Part shown: positions 15,314-24,288 of the stretch, in pieces
Position numbering within the stretch: position 1 is the first letter of the stretch
Layout of the letters: every line of letters begins with the position of its first letter
Position numbers and translations under genes: made by a program
DNA from: Streptomyces sp. NBC_00483
GTDB taxonomy: Bacteria > Actinomycetota > Actinomycetes > Streptomycetales > Streptomycetaceae
Length of the DNA stretch: 64,000 bases
Direction of reading: 5' to 3'
Assembly (NCBI RefSeq): GCF_036013745.1
Contig: NZ_CP107880.1
Coordinates: forward strand, 10,106,001-10,170,000
Notes under the pieces: generated by a model
Databases searched by the model: none
Seen by the model: only the letters and a program-made list of their open reading frames with translations
Told to the model about the DNA's origin: nothing

Positions 15314-16321
15314 GTGCCGAAGACCGAGAAATCCCGCGTTCTGGTGCTTGCCGACCACCGGCCGAACGGCCTGGAGGAGGTGGCCGACCATGCCGAGCTC
15401 GTCTGCATCCCCGAGGACCGTCTCGCCGCGGAACTCCCGCACGCCGACGCGCTGTTGGTGTGGGAGTTCGGCACCGAGGCGCTGCCCGGCGCCTGGCCCG
15501 AACACGGCGGACCGCGCTGGGTGCACACCGCGAGCGCCGGCGTCGACCGGCTGATGTTCCCCGCCCTGCGGGACTCGGACGCGATCCTGACGAATTCGCG
15601 CGGCGTCTTCGAACAGCCCATCGCCGAGTACGTCGCGGGCCAGATCATCGCCCTCGCGAAGGACTTCGCCGGCACCTACGAGCGGCAGCGCGACCACGTC
15701 TGGCGGCACCGGGTCACCCAGCGGGTCTGGGGGACGCGCGCCGTCGTGCTCGGCGGCGGGCCCATCGGCCGCGCCGTCGTGCGCACCCTGCGCGCGCTCG
15801 GCATCGAGACCGACCTGGTCGGACGCACCCGCAGGGAGGGCGACCCCGAGGTCGGCACGGTGCACGCCTTCGACGAGCTCGACGCGCTGCTCACGCGCGC
15901 CGACTGGGTGGTCTGCGCGGCGCCGCTTACCGAGCAGACCCAGGACCTGTTCGACGCGGCCACCTTCGCCCGAATGAAGCGCGGCGCCCGCTTCGTCAAC
16001 GTGGGGCGCGGCCCGATGGTCGTCGAGAAGGATCTGCTCTCCGCCCTGGAAGAGGGCCAACTGGGTGGCGCGGCGCTCGACGTGTTCCGGGAGGAGCCGC
16101 TGCCCGCGGACAACCCGCTGTGGGACGCACCCAACCTGCTGGTCTCCCCGCACATGTCGGCCGACACCGACACCTGGCTCGACGACCTCGCCGAGGTCTT
16201 CGCGGACAACTTCACGCGCTGGCGCGCGGGCCGCCCGCTGCGCAATGTCGTGGACAAGGAACTGGGCTACGTACCGGTCGCGGACGCCCCGCAGGCCGCA
16301 GCAGAGGAGGGCTCCCGATGA
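15314..16321 (+). CDS. D-2-hydroxyacid dehydrogenase (NAD(P)-dependent)
   Basis: Reduces a 2-keto acid to the D-hydroxy acid or the reverse, cytosolic, 335 residues. The Rossmann segment is AVVLGGGPIGRAVVRTL. The catalytic triad of the family is visible: Arg in FVNVGRGPMV, Glu in DVFREEPLP, His in LVSPHMSAD. After GGGPIG the cofactor loop reads VGRTRREGD; Arg residues there suggest NADP preference, which is inference. The GTG at 15314 has AGAAGGA upstream. The stop overlaps the amidase start (ATGA), so the two are coupled. Controlled presumably by operator b. Confidence 0.92.
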   Translation: MPKTEKSRVLVLADHRPNGLEEVADHAELVCIPEDRLAAELPHADALLVWEFGTEALPGAWPEHGGPRWVHTASAGVDRLMFPALRDSDAILTNSRGVFEQPIAEYVAGQIIALAKDFAGTYERQRDHVWRHRVTQRVWGTRAVVLGGGPIGRAVVRTLRALGIETDLVGRTRREGDPEVGTVHAFDELDALLTRADWVVCAAPLTEQTQDLFDAATFARMKRGARFVNVGRGPMVVEKDLLSALEEGQLGGAALDVFREEPLPADNPLWDAPNLLVSPHMSADTDTWLDDLAEVFADNFTRWRAGRPLRNVVDKELGYVPVADAPQAAAEEGSR

Positions 16322-17790
16322 CGAGCACGACCGACGCCACCCCCGCGACCGCCACCAGCACCCCCGCTCCCCAGGAGCCGTACGCGCTGACCGCCACCGA
16401 ACTGCTCGCCGCCTACGAGAGCGGCGACCTGTCCCCGGTCGAGGCCACCGTCTCCGTGCTCGACCGCATCGAGTCCGTCGACCCCAAGCTCAACGCGTTC
16501 TGTCTGGTCGACCGCGACGAGGCGCTCGCGCAGGCGAGGGCGAGCGAGGAGCGCCGCCGGCGTGGGGAGGCCCTCGGCCTCCTCGACGGCGTGCCGACGT
16601 CCATCAAGGACCTGATGCTCACCAAGGGCCACCCCACGCTGCGCGGCTCGCTGTCCATCGCGGCCGACCGCGAGTGGGACGAGGACGCGCCGTGCGTCGC
16701 CCGGATGCGGGAACAGGGCGCCGTGTTCGTCGGCAAGACGACGACGCCGGAGTTCGGCTGGAAGGGTGTCACCGACAACCCGTTGACCGGCGTCACCCGC
16801 AATCCGTGGGACCCGTCGACCACGGCCGGCGGCTCGTCGGGCGGCAGCGCGTCGGCTGTCGCCGCGGGCATGGCCCCGCTGTCCATCGGCACGGACGGCG
16901 GCGGCTCGGTGCGGATCCCGGCGGCCTTCTGCGGCATCTTCGGCATGAAGCCCACGTACGGGCGGATCCCGCTCTACCCGGCGAGCCCGTTCGGCACCCT
17001 TGCGCACGCCGGGCCCATGAGCCGCACCGTCGAGGACGCCGCCCTCCTGATGGACGCCATCACGGGCTTCGACAGCCGCGACTGGTCGGCCCTCGACGCC
17101 CCGCACGGCAGCTACCGGGCCGCCGTCACCGAGGCCCTCACCGACGGCTCCCTGCGCGGACTGCGCATCGCCTACGCCCCGACCCTCGCGGGCGCCCCCG
17201 TGGACCCGCAGATCGCCGAGCGTGTCGCCGCCGTGGCCCGGCTCCTGGCCGACCTCGGGGCGGATGTCGAAGAGGCCGACCCGGGCTTCTCCGACCCCGT
17301 GGAGGCGTACCACACGCTGTGGTTCGCCGGCGCGGCCAAGGTCGTCGAGCACCTGGGCGCCGAGCAGTTCGCCCAACTGGACGCCGGGCTCCAGGAGGCG
17401 TGCCGCGAGGGCGCCGCGAAGAGCGCGCTCGACTACCTGGGCGCCGTCGACACGCGCATGGCGCTCGGCGTGCGCATGGGGCGCTTCCACGAGACGTACG
17501 ACCTGTTGCTCACGCCCGCGGTGCCGATCCCGGCGTTCGAGGCGGGCGTCGAGGTGCCGGCCGGCAGCGGGCACAAGCGGTGGACGGGCTGGACCCCGTT
17601 CACGTACCCCTTCAACCTCACGCAGCAGCCGGCCTCCACGGTGCCCTGCGGCGTGACCGACGCGGGCCTGCCGGTGGGCGCGCAGCTGGTCGCCGCGCGC
17701 CATGGCGACGAGCTGGTGCTGCGCGCGTCGGCGGTGCTGCACGCGGCGCTGCGCGGGTCCGGGGTGGTGGACACGGCGCCGGTCGGCTGA
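16318..17790 (+). CDS. Amidase (amidase-signature family)
   Basis: Hydrolyses a carboxamide to acid plus ammonia or amine, 490 residues. The Ser-cisSer-Lys triad can be placed: Lys in GVPTSIKDLML, cis-Ser and the nucleophile within AGGSSGGSASAVAAGM and DGGGSVRIPAAFCG. Length and layout match typical bacterial AS amidases. It starts inside the dehydrogenase stop. Together with the two maleate-isomerase-like proteins and the operator-linked aminotransferase and aldehyde dehydrogenase, it points to degradation of an amide-bearing substrate. A GatA role is unlikely because no gatB/gatC is adjacent. Confidence 0.92.
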   Translation: MTSTTDATPATATSTPAPQEPYALTATELLAAYESGDLSPVEATVSVLDRIESVDPKLNAFCLVDRDEALAQARASEERRRRGEALGLLDGVPTSIKDLMLTKGHPTLRGSLSIAADREWDEDAPCVARMREQGAVFVGKTTTPEFGWKGVTDNPLTGVTRNPWDPSTTAGGSSGGSASAVAAGMAPLSIGTDGGGSVRIPAAFCGIFGMKPTYGRIPLYPASPFGTLAHAGPMSRTVEDAALLMDAITGFDSRDWSALDAPHGSYRAAVTEALTDGSLRGLRIAYAPTLAGAPVDPQIAERVAAVARLLADLGADVEEADPGFSDPVEAYHTLWFAGAAKVVEHLGAEQFAQLDAGLQEACREGAAKSALDYLGAVDTRMALGVRMGRFHETYDLLLTPAVPIPAFEAGVEVPAGSGHKRWTGWTPFTYPFNLTQQPASTVPCGVTDAGLPVGAQLVAARHGDELVLRASAVLHAALRGSGVVDTAPVG

Positions 17791-17824
17791 ACATCAAGCC
17801 CCCGGCGAGACCCGACACGCGCCG

Positions 17825-18799
17825 TCAGGACGGGGTTCCGGGCGCGCCCTTGGATTCCAGGTGGCCCAACGGGTGGGCGCCCGCGGTGAGTTCGGTCCGG
17901 GCCGCCGCCCAGTCGGCGTCGCCGAGGTCGAGCGCATGGCGCAGGTAGGCCGTCGTGACGCGCCGGACCAGGGCGACGTGCGCGGGGTTCTCGTCGGTCG
18001 TCTCCGCGGCCTCGTATCCCGAGATGCCGCCGAGGAAGTGCTCGGCCCCGAACAGGGTCAACAGGCTCTTGTCACCGGGGCCGAGCGTGTACGGGTCCGT
18101 CGTCCAGTCCGCGCCCCGGACGGTCATCGGCAGCTCGTCCTTGTCTCCCGCGACGACCAGCGCGGGAGCGCTCATCCGCGTGAAGTCGGGGTGCCGCAGC
18201 CAGGGAAGGTGCTCGGCGGCGTAGGGCGTCAGGGAGTCGCCGCCGCTCCCGGCCGTGGCAAGGAGCACGCCTGCACGCACGCGTGGATCGGACAGATCCT
18301 CCGCCACCCCGGTCACCGGATCCCCGACCCGCAGCCCGAGCAGCATGCCGGCCGTCTGCCCGCCGAAGGAATGCCCGGCCACAGCGATACGCCTCTGATC
18401 CAAGCGGCCCCGCAGACCGGGAACGGCCGCTTCGAGCACGTCCAAGTGATCGAGCACGATCCTCATGTCCTCGACGCGATACCGCCAGGTCCGGGGCCCA
18501 CGCGAGTCGTCCGCCGCGAGGCCGAGCGTCCTGGAGTCGAGATGCGTGGGCTGGACGACGACGAAGCCGTGCGCGGCCCAGTGGTCGGCCAGCGGCCCGT
18601 AGCCCTCCAACGACGAGCCGAAGCCGTGCGCGAGGAGAACGACCGGCAGGCCCCGCCCGGCCACCGGCGCGGTGACGCGCACGCGCAGGCCTCCGTCGTG
18701 GTGCGGCGCAGGAAGCACCACCGGCTTGACCGAGACGATGGGCGTGGGTGCGGGTGCGGGTGCGTTGTCCCGGGATTCCGGGAGGTCCAAGGTGTCCAT
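17825..18799 (-). CDS. Alpha/beta hydrolase (dienelactone hydrolase/PAF-acetylhydrolase-like)
   Basis: Serine hydrolase of 324 residues with the nucleophile in GHSFGGQTAG, oxyanion-hole region LLAHGFGSSLEGY, acid in VAGDKDELP and histidine in FGAEHFLGG. No signal peptide is seen; the Pro/Ala-rich N terminus looks like a flexible extension. It is divergent from a MerR regulator and shares a 20-bp-spaced promoter with it. The predicted transcription start lies at or next to the ATG, so the mRNA may be leaderless. The substrate is not predictable; an ester or lactone is the general class. Confidence 0.87.
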   Translation of the reverse strand: MDTLDLPESRDNAPAPAPTPIVSVKPVVLPAPHHDGGLRVRVTAPVAGRGLPVVLLAHGFGSSLEGYGPLADHWAAHGFVVVQPTHLDSRTLGLAADDSRGPRTWRYRVEDMRIVLDHLDVLEAAVPGLRGRLDQRRIAVAGHSFGGQTAGMLLGLRVGDPVTGVAEDLSDPRVRAGVLLATAGSGGDSLTPYAAEHLPWLRHPDFTRMSAPALVVAGDKDELPMTVRGADWTTDPYTLGPGDKSLLTLFGAEHFLGGISGYEAAETTDENPAHVALVRRVTTAYLRHALDLGDADWAAARTELTAGAHPLGHLESKGAPGTPS

Positions 18800-18805
18800 G
18801 CGCGT

Positions 18806-18837
18806 ACGCTAAAACCTGACGTCTACGTCAGAGGCAA
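18806..18837 (-). promoter_or_regulatory. MerR-type promoter with 20-bp spacer and CTGACGT-CT-ACGTCAG operator
   Basis: On the minus strand TTGCCT (-35, 18837-18832) and TAGCGT (-10, 18811-18806) are 20 bp apart. The over-long spacer contains a perfect 7-bp inverted repeat (CTGACGT/ACGTCAG, 18816-18831). This is the classic architecture of promoters activated by MerR-family twisting. It drives the hydrolase gene and abuts the divergent merR-like gene. Confidence 0.7.
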
Positions 18838-18871
18838 GGCCTGGCGTCGGGCCGGCCAGGGAGGCGCACGG

Positions 18872-19249
18872 GTGCCTATCGGAGAGCTCGCCGCCAGGAC
18901 CGGCGTCAGCGTCCGGGCGCTGCGCTACTACGAAGAGCACGACCTGCTCGCCGCGGAGCGCAGCCCCAGCGGGCAACGGCTGTACGCGCAGGACGCGGTC
19001 GACCGGGTCCTGCTCATCCAGCAGCTCTACGCCGCCGGCCTGTCGAGCCGCACCATCGTCGAGCTCCTGCCGTGCGTCGTCGACGGCAACGCCACGCCCG
19101 AACTGCTCGACCGCCTGTCGACCGAGCGGGACCAGATCGACCAGAAGATCGCCGAGTTGGCCGCCACCCGCAGCCGCCTCGACTCCGTCCTCGCCGGCGC
19201 CACGAAGAACCTCCGCACCGGCCGGTCCTGCCGCGGATCGGCGCCGTAA
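18872..19249 (+). CDS. MerR-family regulator
   Basis: Short MerR protein of 125 residues. The N-terminal winged HTH is clear: IGELAARTGVSVRALRYYEEHDLL followed by RSPSGQRLYAQDAVDRVLLIQQLYAAGLS. A dimerization coiled coil follows (about 80-108). No metal-binding cysteine pattern is present: the Cys residues are one inside helix 5 and one in the tail CRGSAP. An organic effector or redox cue is therefore more likely than a metal. GTG 18872 has AGGGAGG upstream. It likely activates the divergent hydrolase gene. Confidence 0.9.
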   Translation: MPIGELAARTGVSVRALRYYEEHDLLAAERSPSGQRLYAQDAVDRVLLIQQLYAAGLSSRTIVELLPCVVDGNATPELLDRLSTERDQIDQKIAELAATRSRLDSVLAGATKNLRTGRSCRGSAP

Positions 19250-19258
19250 TGTGAGCCC

Positions 19259-19774
19259 GTGATCCTTCCCCAGATCCGCGACCCCCGCTTCATCACGCTG
19301 CGCCGCGGAGGGACGCTCACGGACGACGACCATCACCTCCTGGCCCTGTGGGCTGCCGACTGTGCCGAGCATGTACTGCCGCTGTTCGAGGCCGTGGAGC
19401 CGGCCGACCCACGGCCTCGCCAGGCCGTCGAACAGGTCCGTGCGTGGACGCGCGGCGAGATCAGGATGTCGGACTCCCGGTCGGCGGGCGGCCACGCGAT
19501 GGCCGCCGCCCGGGTGCTGAGCGGGCCGGCCCGCCACGCGGCGTTCGCCGCGGGACAGGCCGCCGTGGTCGCGCACGTCGCCGCGCATGAGCTGGGCGCG
19601 GCTGCCTACGCCATCAAGGCCGTTCGCGCGGCGGCGCCCAAGGACGAGGCCGAGAAGGCGGGCCGGGACGAGTGCCGATGGCAGCGCGACCGGCTCCCGG
19701 ACGCCATCCGCGCACTCGTCCTGGACGACCAACGCCTGCGCAACGACATCTGCTGGTCGGTCTTCGACTGCTGA
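19259..19774 (+). CDS. Imm-5-like putative immunity protein
   Basis: All-helical protein of 171 residues. The segment VLPLFEAVEPADPRPRQAVEQVRAWTRGE, then an alanine-rich central part with AARVLSGPARHAAFAAGQAAVVAHVAAHELGAAAYAIKAV, resembles the Imm-5-like family tied to polymorphic toxin systems. A paralogous pattern occurs in the gene at 43647. No toxin gene lies beside it. It starts 9 bp after the MerR stop, so it may be co-transcribed with that gene; the convergent amidohydrolase begins 7 bp past its end. True immunity function is unproven. Confidence 0.75.
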   Translation: MILPQIRDPRFITLRRGGTLTDDDHHLLALWAADCAEHVLPLFEAVEPADPRPRQAVEQVRAWTRGEIRMSDSRSAGGHAMAAARVLSGPARHAAFAAGQAAVVAHVAAHELGAAAYAIKAVRAAAPKDEAEKAGRDECRWQRDRLPDAIRALVLDDQRLRNDICWSVFDC

Positions 19775-19781
19775 CGCCGCG

Positions 19782-22700
19782 TCAACAGCAGCTGTGCACC
19801 GCGTGCTCGGGCCGGTGCCACCAGTACCGTTCGAGGACGGGGCCCTGCGGCACGTCCTCGGCGGAGGCGCTGCGCAGCACCGACGACGAGGTGGCCGCAC
19901 CGTCCGAATCCTCCGTGCTCTTCGCACTCTTCGCACTCTTCGCCGAGGCAGGCGCCCCGTCCGCGACCAGGTCGGACACGTCGTGCACCACGCCCCCGGC
20001 GACCACCGTGCGGACCGCCGCCGCGGCGGTGACGTCCTTCAGCGGATCGCCCTCCACCAGCACCAGGTCGGCCAACTTGCCCGGCTCGATCGTGCCCAGA
20101 TGCGCCGTCGCCCCCAGAGTGCGGGCGCCCTCCGCGGTCGCCGAGCGCAGGGCGTCGGCGGGGGAGACCCCGTAGCGGACCATGGCCTGCACATTGAGGT
20201 GGTAGTAGACCGCCGGAGGCACCAAGGGGCTGTCCGTGCCGACATGGACGTGCGCCCCGCCCTCGATCAGGCGCCGTACGGTCGCCCCGTGCCGGGACAC
20301 GAAACCCAGTTCGGCCGTGGGCTCCTCGGCCTGCGCGGCCCGCACGCCGTCGCGGAACTCGTCGTACGACTCCGTGGGCAGCAGCGCCTTCAGACGCGCG
20401 TCGTCCAAGGCCCACCCGGCGTACCGGTACAGCGCCGCCCGCACCGACGACAGGCCGAGTCCGGAAAGGCCGAGCGTCGGGGTGAAGGCCATGCCGGACG
20501 CGATGAGTGGAGCCGTGACGTCGTCGTAGGAGTGCCCGAGGTGGGTCTCCTTCTGGCGGCGGCCGTAGCGGCTGGTGCCGCCCACGTGTTCGGCGCCGTC
20601 GGCCCCGAGAGCCAGCGGCCCGAACAGGTAGTGCGAGGTGGCGGGCAGGCCGAGCCGGTGGGCGCCGGCGATGGCCTCCGCCTGCATGTCGTACGGCAGC
20701 CTGACGTACGTCTTCACCAGGTCGTGCCCGAGCGCCTCGTGCTTGTCCAGCTCGCGCCGCAGCTGCTCGCGGTCGGTCACGGGGCGCGCGGAGGAGTAGT
20801 ACACCCGGGAGCCGTCGATCAGCTCGCCGGCCGTGAAGACCCGGGGCCCGACCCGCCGCCCGGACTCCACGGCCTCCTTCGCCTCCACCAGGTGGTAGTG
20901 GCCGCTGCCGGGCGAGCGCACCGAGGTGATGCCGAACGCCAGCCACAGCCGGGACGTCGCGTCCAGCTCCCACGGACCGTGCTCGTGCGCGGCGATCATG
21001 CCGGGTATCGCGGTCAGTTCACCCGCCTTCACCACCTTGTCCCCGGAACGGACGGCCGTCGTGCCGGCCTCTTGGACCGCGGCGATACGGTCGCCGTCGA
21101 GGACGATCTCGACGTCGCGGCGAAGCCGGGACCCGGTGCCGTCCCACAGCGCGCCGACGCGCACCACCGTGCGCCCGGTCGGCTTCGCCGGACGCCACGT
21201 CAGGTCCAGGGGGACCGCGGCGCCGTGTCCGCCGCGCGCGTCCGCGATCCGCAGCCGGCCCGCCGACAGGTACAGGAGTGAGCGTGCGTCGCCGCTGAAG
21301 GAGGGGAAGTCGGCGCTCTCGCTGTTGACGGTGCGGGCCTTGCCCGCGGGCAGCCCGGCCGCGTCCACCGGCACCACGCGCAGGGTGCCGTCCACGACGC
21401 AGGCCAGGTGCTTGCCGTCGGGGGAGTACACCGGGCCCGCGTACTCCCGATTGCCCAGCGAGGAACCAGGAACGGGATCGCTGTAACGCGCCTCGCCGGT
21501 GGCGAGTTCGACGGTGAGGACGCGGTTGTGGCCCTCCCTGAAGCGCGGGGTGACGGGCGCGAGCGCCGCCAGCGAGACGCGGCTGCCGTCGGCGGTGAAG
21601 GAGGGGCGGCCGGGCGCGTTGAGCGGTCCGACGACCTTGCGGACGGCGCCGCTCTCCACATCCAGGGTGTGCACGCTGGAGTCGGCGACGAAGGCGACGG
21701 CCGACCCGTCGTGGCTGAACGTGGGCAGCGTCGCGCCGCCCACGTCGGTCAGGCGCCGGGTCCCGCCGTCGGCAAGGGTGCACCGCCACAGTTCCTGTGT
21801 GCCGGAGCGGTCACTGACGTACACGAGGGAGTCCCCGTCGGGGGACCAGGTCGGCGACGTGTTGTGGTGTCCGTCGGAGACCACCGCCCGGGGCCGGCCG
21901 CCGCGGCGCATCACCCAGATGTCACCGAGCGCGGCGAACGCCACGCGCTTGCCGTCCGGGGCGAGTTCGGGTCCGACGATGCCGCGCACGGGCCGGGCGG
22001 CGGTGGAGTCGAAGTCCCTGGCCGTGGGGCGCTCCTCGACGGTGGGCACCTGCACGTCGGCCGTGAACGGAATGTCCTTCACCGCCTGCGTGCCGAGCGA
22101 GCGGCGCCGGATCTTCCCGTCCGCCGTGTACAGCAGCTCGTCCGCGCCGACCCAACGCACCGGCAACGGGAAGACGTCCTCGTCCGCGCCGGAGACCGCG
22201 TCGCCGTCCACGACGACGGAGGTTCCGGCGCTGGTCAGGTGCACGTAGGCGAGCCGCCCGCCGTCGGGGGAGAGGGAAGGGCCCGCGACGAAGCCGGAGT
22301 CCACCTTCGCGAGGACCTTGCGGCTGCCGTCGGCCTCGACCCGCTCGATCGTCTGCGGCGCGCTGTCCTTGCCGGAGGTGAACACGATGGACTTGCCGTC
22401 GGGGGCCCAGGCGGGCTGCGCCTCCTGTGCGCTGCCATCGGTCCAGACCCGGCGCTCGCCGCCTTCGGCGGACAGTACGTGGACGGCATAGCGGCTGCCG
22501 GTCTCGACGGCGCAGGCGATGCGCGTGCCGTCGGGGGACCAGCAGGGCTCGCGGTGATCGTCGCCACCGTCGGTGAGTTGACGCAGTCCGTGCCCATCGG
22601 CACCGACGACCCACAGATGGAAGCCACCGTCGGTGTAGGCGGAGAACACGATGTGCCGGCCGTCGGGCGAGTAGTCCGGCTCGACGGCCTCCAGCGCGCC

Positions 22701-22955
22701 GCCGGTCAGCCGCTCGGCGTCGCCGCCCTCGGCCGGCACCGTCCACAACGTATTGAGCAGGTCGAACACGACGGTGCCGCCGTCGGGCGACAGCGCGGCC
22801 GAGCCGTTGGTCATCCCGGTCACCGTGACCGCCGCGCGTCTCCCGGCGGCCGCCGCACCCGACGCGGACGCCACCGCGCCGCCCGACCCGACCAGCGCGG
22901 TCCCGGCGGCGACGAGGCCGCTCCGCTTGACGAAAGCACGGCGTGTGAAAGCCAC
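19782..22955 (-). CDS. Secreted amidohydrolase with TolB-like beta-propeller repeats
   Basis: Very large exported enzyme, 1057 residues. The N terminus is a Tat signal (TRRAFVKRSGL, hydrophobic stretch, ASASGAAAA). Residues about 45-600 hold many PD40/WD40-like blades with the 'SPDG' core (LSPDGGTVVF, YSPDGRHIVF, WSPDGTRIAC, LAPDGKRVAF and others). Residues about 640-1010 form a metal-dependent amidohydrolase: PGMIAAHEHGPW (first metal site), KTYVRLP, SHYLFGPL, and HVHVGTDSPL carrying the late aspartate. It ends with a disordered tail. Tricorn-like propeller plus amidohydrolase architecture suggests hydrolysis of extracellular peptides or cyclic amides. Divergent from a LysR gene. Confidence 0.88.
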   Translation of the reverse strand: MAFTRRAFVKRSGLVAAGTALVGSGGAVASASGAAAAGRRAAVTVTGMTNGSAALSPDGGTVVFDLLNTLWTVPAEGGDAERLTGGALEAVEPDYSPDGRHIVFSAYTDGGFHLWVVGADGHGLRQLTDGGDDHREPCWSPDGTRIACAVETGSRYAVHVLSAEGGERRVWTDGSAQEAQPAWAPDGKSIVFTSGKDSAPQTIERVEADGSRKVLAKVDSGFVAGPSLSPDGGRLAYVHLTSAGTSVVVDGDAVSGADEDVFPLPVRWVGADELLYTADGKIRRRSLGTQAVKDIPFTADVQVPTVEERPTARDFDSTAARPVRGIVGPELAPDGKRVAFAALGDIWVMRRGGRPRAVVSDGHHNTSPTWSPDGDSLVYVSDRSGTQELWRCTLADGGTRRLTDVGGATLPTFSHDGSAVAFVADSSVHTLDVESGAVRKVVGPLNAPGRPSFTADGSRVSLAALAPVTPRFREGHNRVLTVELATGEARYSDPVPGSSLGNREYAGPVYSPDGKHLACVVDGTLRVVPVDAAGLPAGKARTVNSESADFPSFSGDARSLLYLSAGRLRIADARGGHGAAVPLDLTWRPAKPTGRTVVRVGALWDGTGSRLRRDVEIVLDGDRIAAVQEAGTTAVRSGDKVVKAGELTAIPGMIAAHEHGPWELDATSRLWLAFGITSVRSPGSGHYHLVEAKEAVESGRRVGPRVFTAGELIDGSRVYYSSARPVTDREQLRRELDKHEALGHDLVKTYVRLPYDMQAEAIAGAHRLGLPATSHYLFGPLALGADGAEHVGGTSRYGRRQKETHLGHSYDDVTAPLIASGMAFTPTLGLSGLGLSSVRAALYRYAGWALDDARLKALLPTESYDEFRDGVRAAQAEEPTAELGFVSRHGATVRRLIEGGAHVHVGTDSPLVPPAVYYHLNVQAMVRYGVSPADALRSATAEGARTLGATAHLGTIEPGKLADLVLVEGDPLKDVTAAAAVRTVVAGGVVHDVSDLVADGAPASAKSAKSAKSTEDSDGAATSSSVLRSASAEDVPQGPVLERYWWHRPEHAVHSCC

Positions 22956-23163
22956 AGTCGTCCAACCTCCCGAAGATCAGCAACAGTTGACGGGAGGCTA
23001 TGCACACCGCGCGTCACAGCGTCCGCACGCGCGGTAGATGTGACGTGAAAGTAATGCGCTGCCGCCGCGGCTCCACGTAGCGGCGAACCCGGCCCCGAAA
23101 AGCCTTCCGTCGGGCGGAAGCCCTGGTGACCCGGCGGGATCGCTACGGCACAATACGGCGCCC

Positions 23164-24120
23164 ATGAGCCACCGTCAGCCGGTCCCCGCGCACCTCGCCA
23201 ACCTCGACCTCAACCTGTTGGTGACCCTCCGTGCGCTGCTGCGCGAGCGCAACGTCACCCGCGCCGCCCGGCAGCTGGGCGTCACCCAGCCCGCCGTCAG
23301 CGCCACGCTGTCCCGGCTGCGCCGGCACTTCGGGGACGAACTGCTCGTGCGGGTCCAGGGCTCCTACGTGCTGACGCCGCTCGCCGCGCAGTTGGCCGGG
23401 CAGGCCGAGGCGGTGTGCGCGGCGGCCGAGCGGCTCTTCGCGACCGGCCGAGCCTTCGATCCGGCCACCACGGAACGGGAGTTCACGCTCCTCATGGCCG
23501 ACTACCCGGCGAGCGTCCTGGGCCCCGCGCTGTCCCGCCTTTTCGACCGGGAGGCGCCGCACGCGGCGCTGCATCTGCAACTCGTCAGGGAGACCATCGG
23601 CAGCGGCGCAGGAGAGACCATCCGGCTCGTCGACGGCATGGTCTCGCCGCCCCTCGGCCACTTCCGCACTCCGGGCGTGGCCTCCGTCCCGCTCTTCACC
23701 GACCGCTGGGTCTGCCTGGTCTCCGCGGGCAACCCGCTGTGCGAGGCCGGGGCGTTCGGCATCGAGGACCTGGCGCGGCAGCCGTGGGTCGTGCCGTACC
23801 ACCGCGACGACGGCTATCCGTCGGCCGCCCCGGCGACCCGGCAGCTGACCGCCCTCGGTATCCGGCCGCGGATCGCCGTCCGCGTGGAGAGCTACCGCGC
23901 CGTGCCCGACTTCGTCGCGGGGACCCGCAGGGTGGCCCTCGTGCCCGAGCGCCTCGCCGCGCCGCTGACCTCCGTGCACGGCCTGCGCACACTGAACTGC
24001 CCGGTCCCGCTCGACCCGTTGGACGAACACCTGTGGTGGGACGCGAGCCACGACGAGGACCCCGCACACAGCTGGCTGCGCGACCTCGTGGTCCGGGCGG
24101 CAGCCGGCATCGCACCATAA
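23164..24120 (+). CDS. LysR-family regulator
   Basis: LTTR of 318 residues. The N-terminal HTH (LDLNLLVTLRALLRERNVTRAARQLGVTQPAVSATLSRLRRHFGDELLVR) is of the NodD/LeuO-like subgroup. The effector domain ends with EHLWWDASHDEDPAHSWLRDLV, a hallmark of that group. It lies directly upstream of, and in the same direction as, the five-gene oxidoreductase/dehydratase/aconitase X/MFS operon, and 208 bp from the divergent secreted amidohydrolase. Either or both could be targets. The upstream gap includes a small hairpin CTTCCG-TCGGG-CGGAAG (23104-23120) and a CACAAT -10-like sequence. Confidence 0.92.
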   Translation: MSHRQPVPAHLANLDLNLLVTLRALLRERNVTRAARQLGVTQPAVSATLSRLRRHFGDELLVRVQGSYVLTPLAAQLAGQAEAVCAAAERLFATGRAFDPATTEREFTLLMADYPASVLGPALSRLFDREAPHAALHLQLVRETIGSGAGETIRLVDGMVSPPLGHFRTPGVASVPLFTDRWVCLVSAGNPLCEAGAFGIEDLARQPWVVPYHRDDGYPSAAPATRQLTALGIRPRIAVRVESYRAVPDFVAGTRRVALVPERLAAPLTSVHGLRTLNCPVPLDPLDEHLWWDASHDEDPAHSWLRDLVVRAAAGIAP

Positions 24121-24288
24121 ACGCCGTTGATGGTGGCCAGTCGAACGCTCTATTGACCTGGGCATTCCCCCCGGCGACGGGTGCTCCCTACGGTGCGCAG
24201 GAGCGGTGGGAACCACACACACCCGCACCACACACCTGCATCGCACACCAGGCCGCACACCCGCACCCCCTCGCACCGGGAGACCTCC

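Noticed and set aside
16318..17790. GatA subunit of tRNA amidotransferase
   Set aside because: No gatB or gatC beside it, and it is coupled to a hydroxyacid dehydrogenase inside a catabolic regulon.
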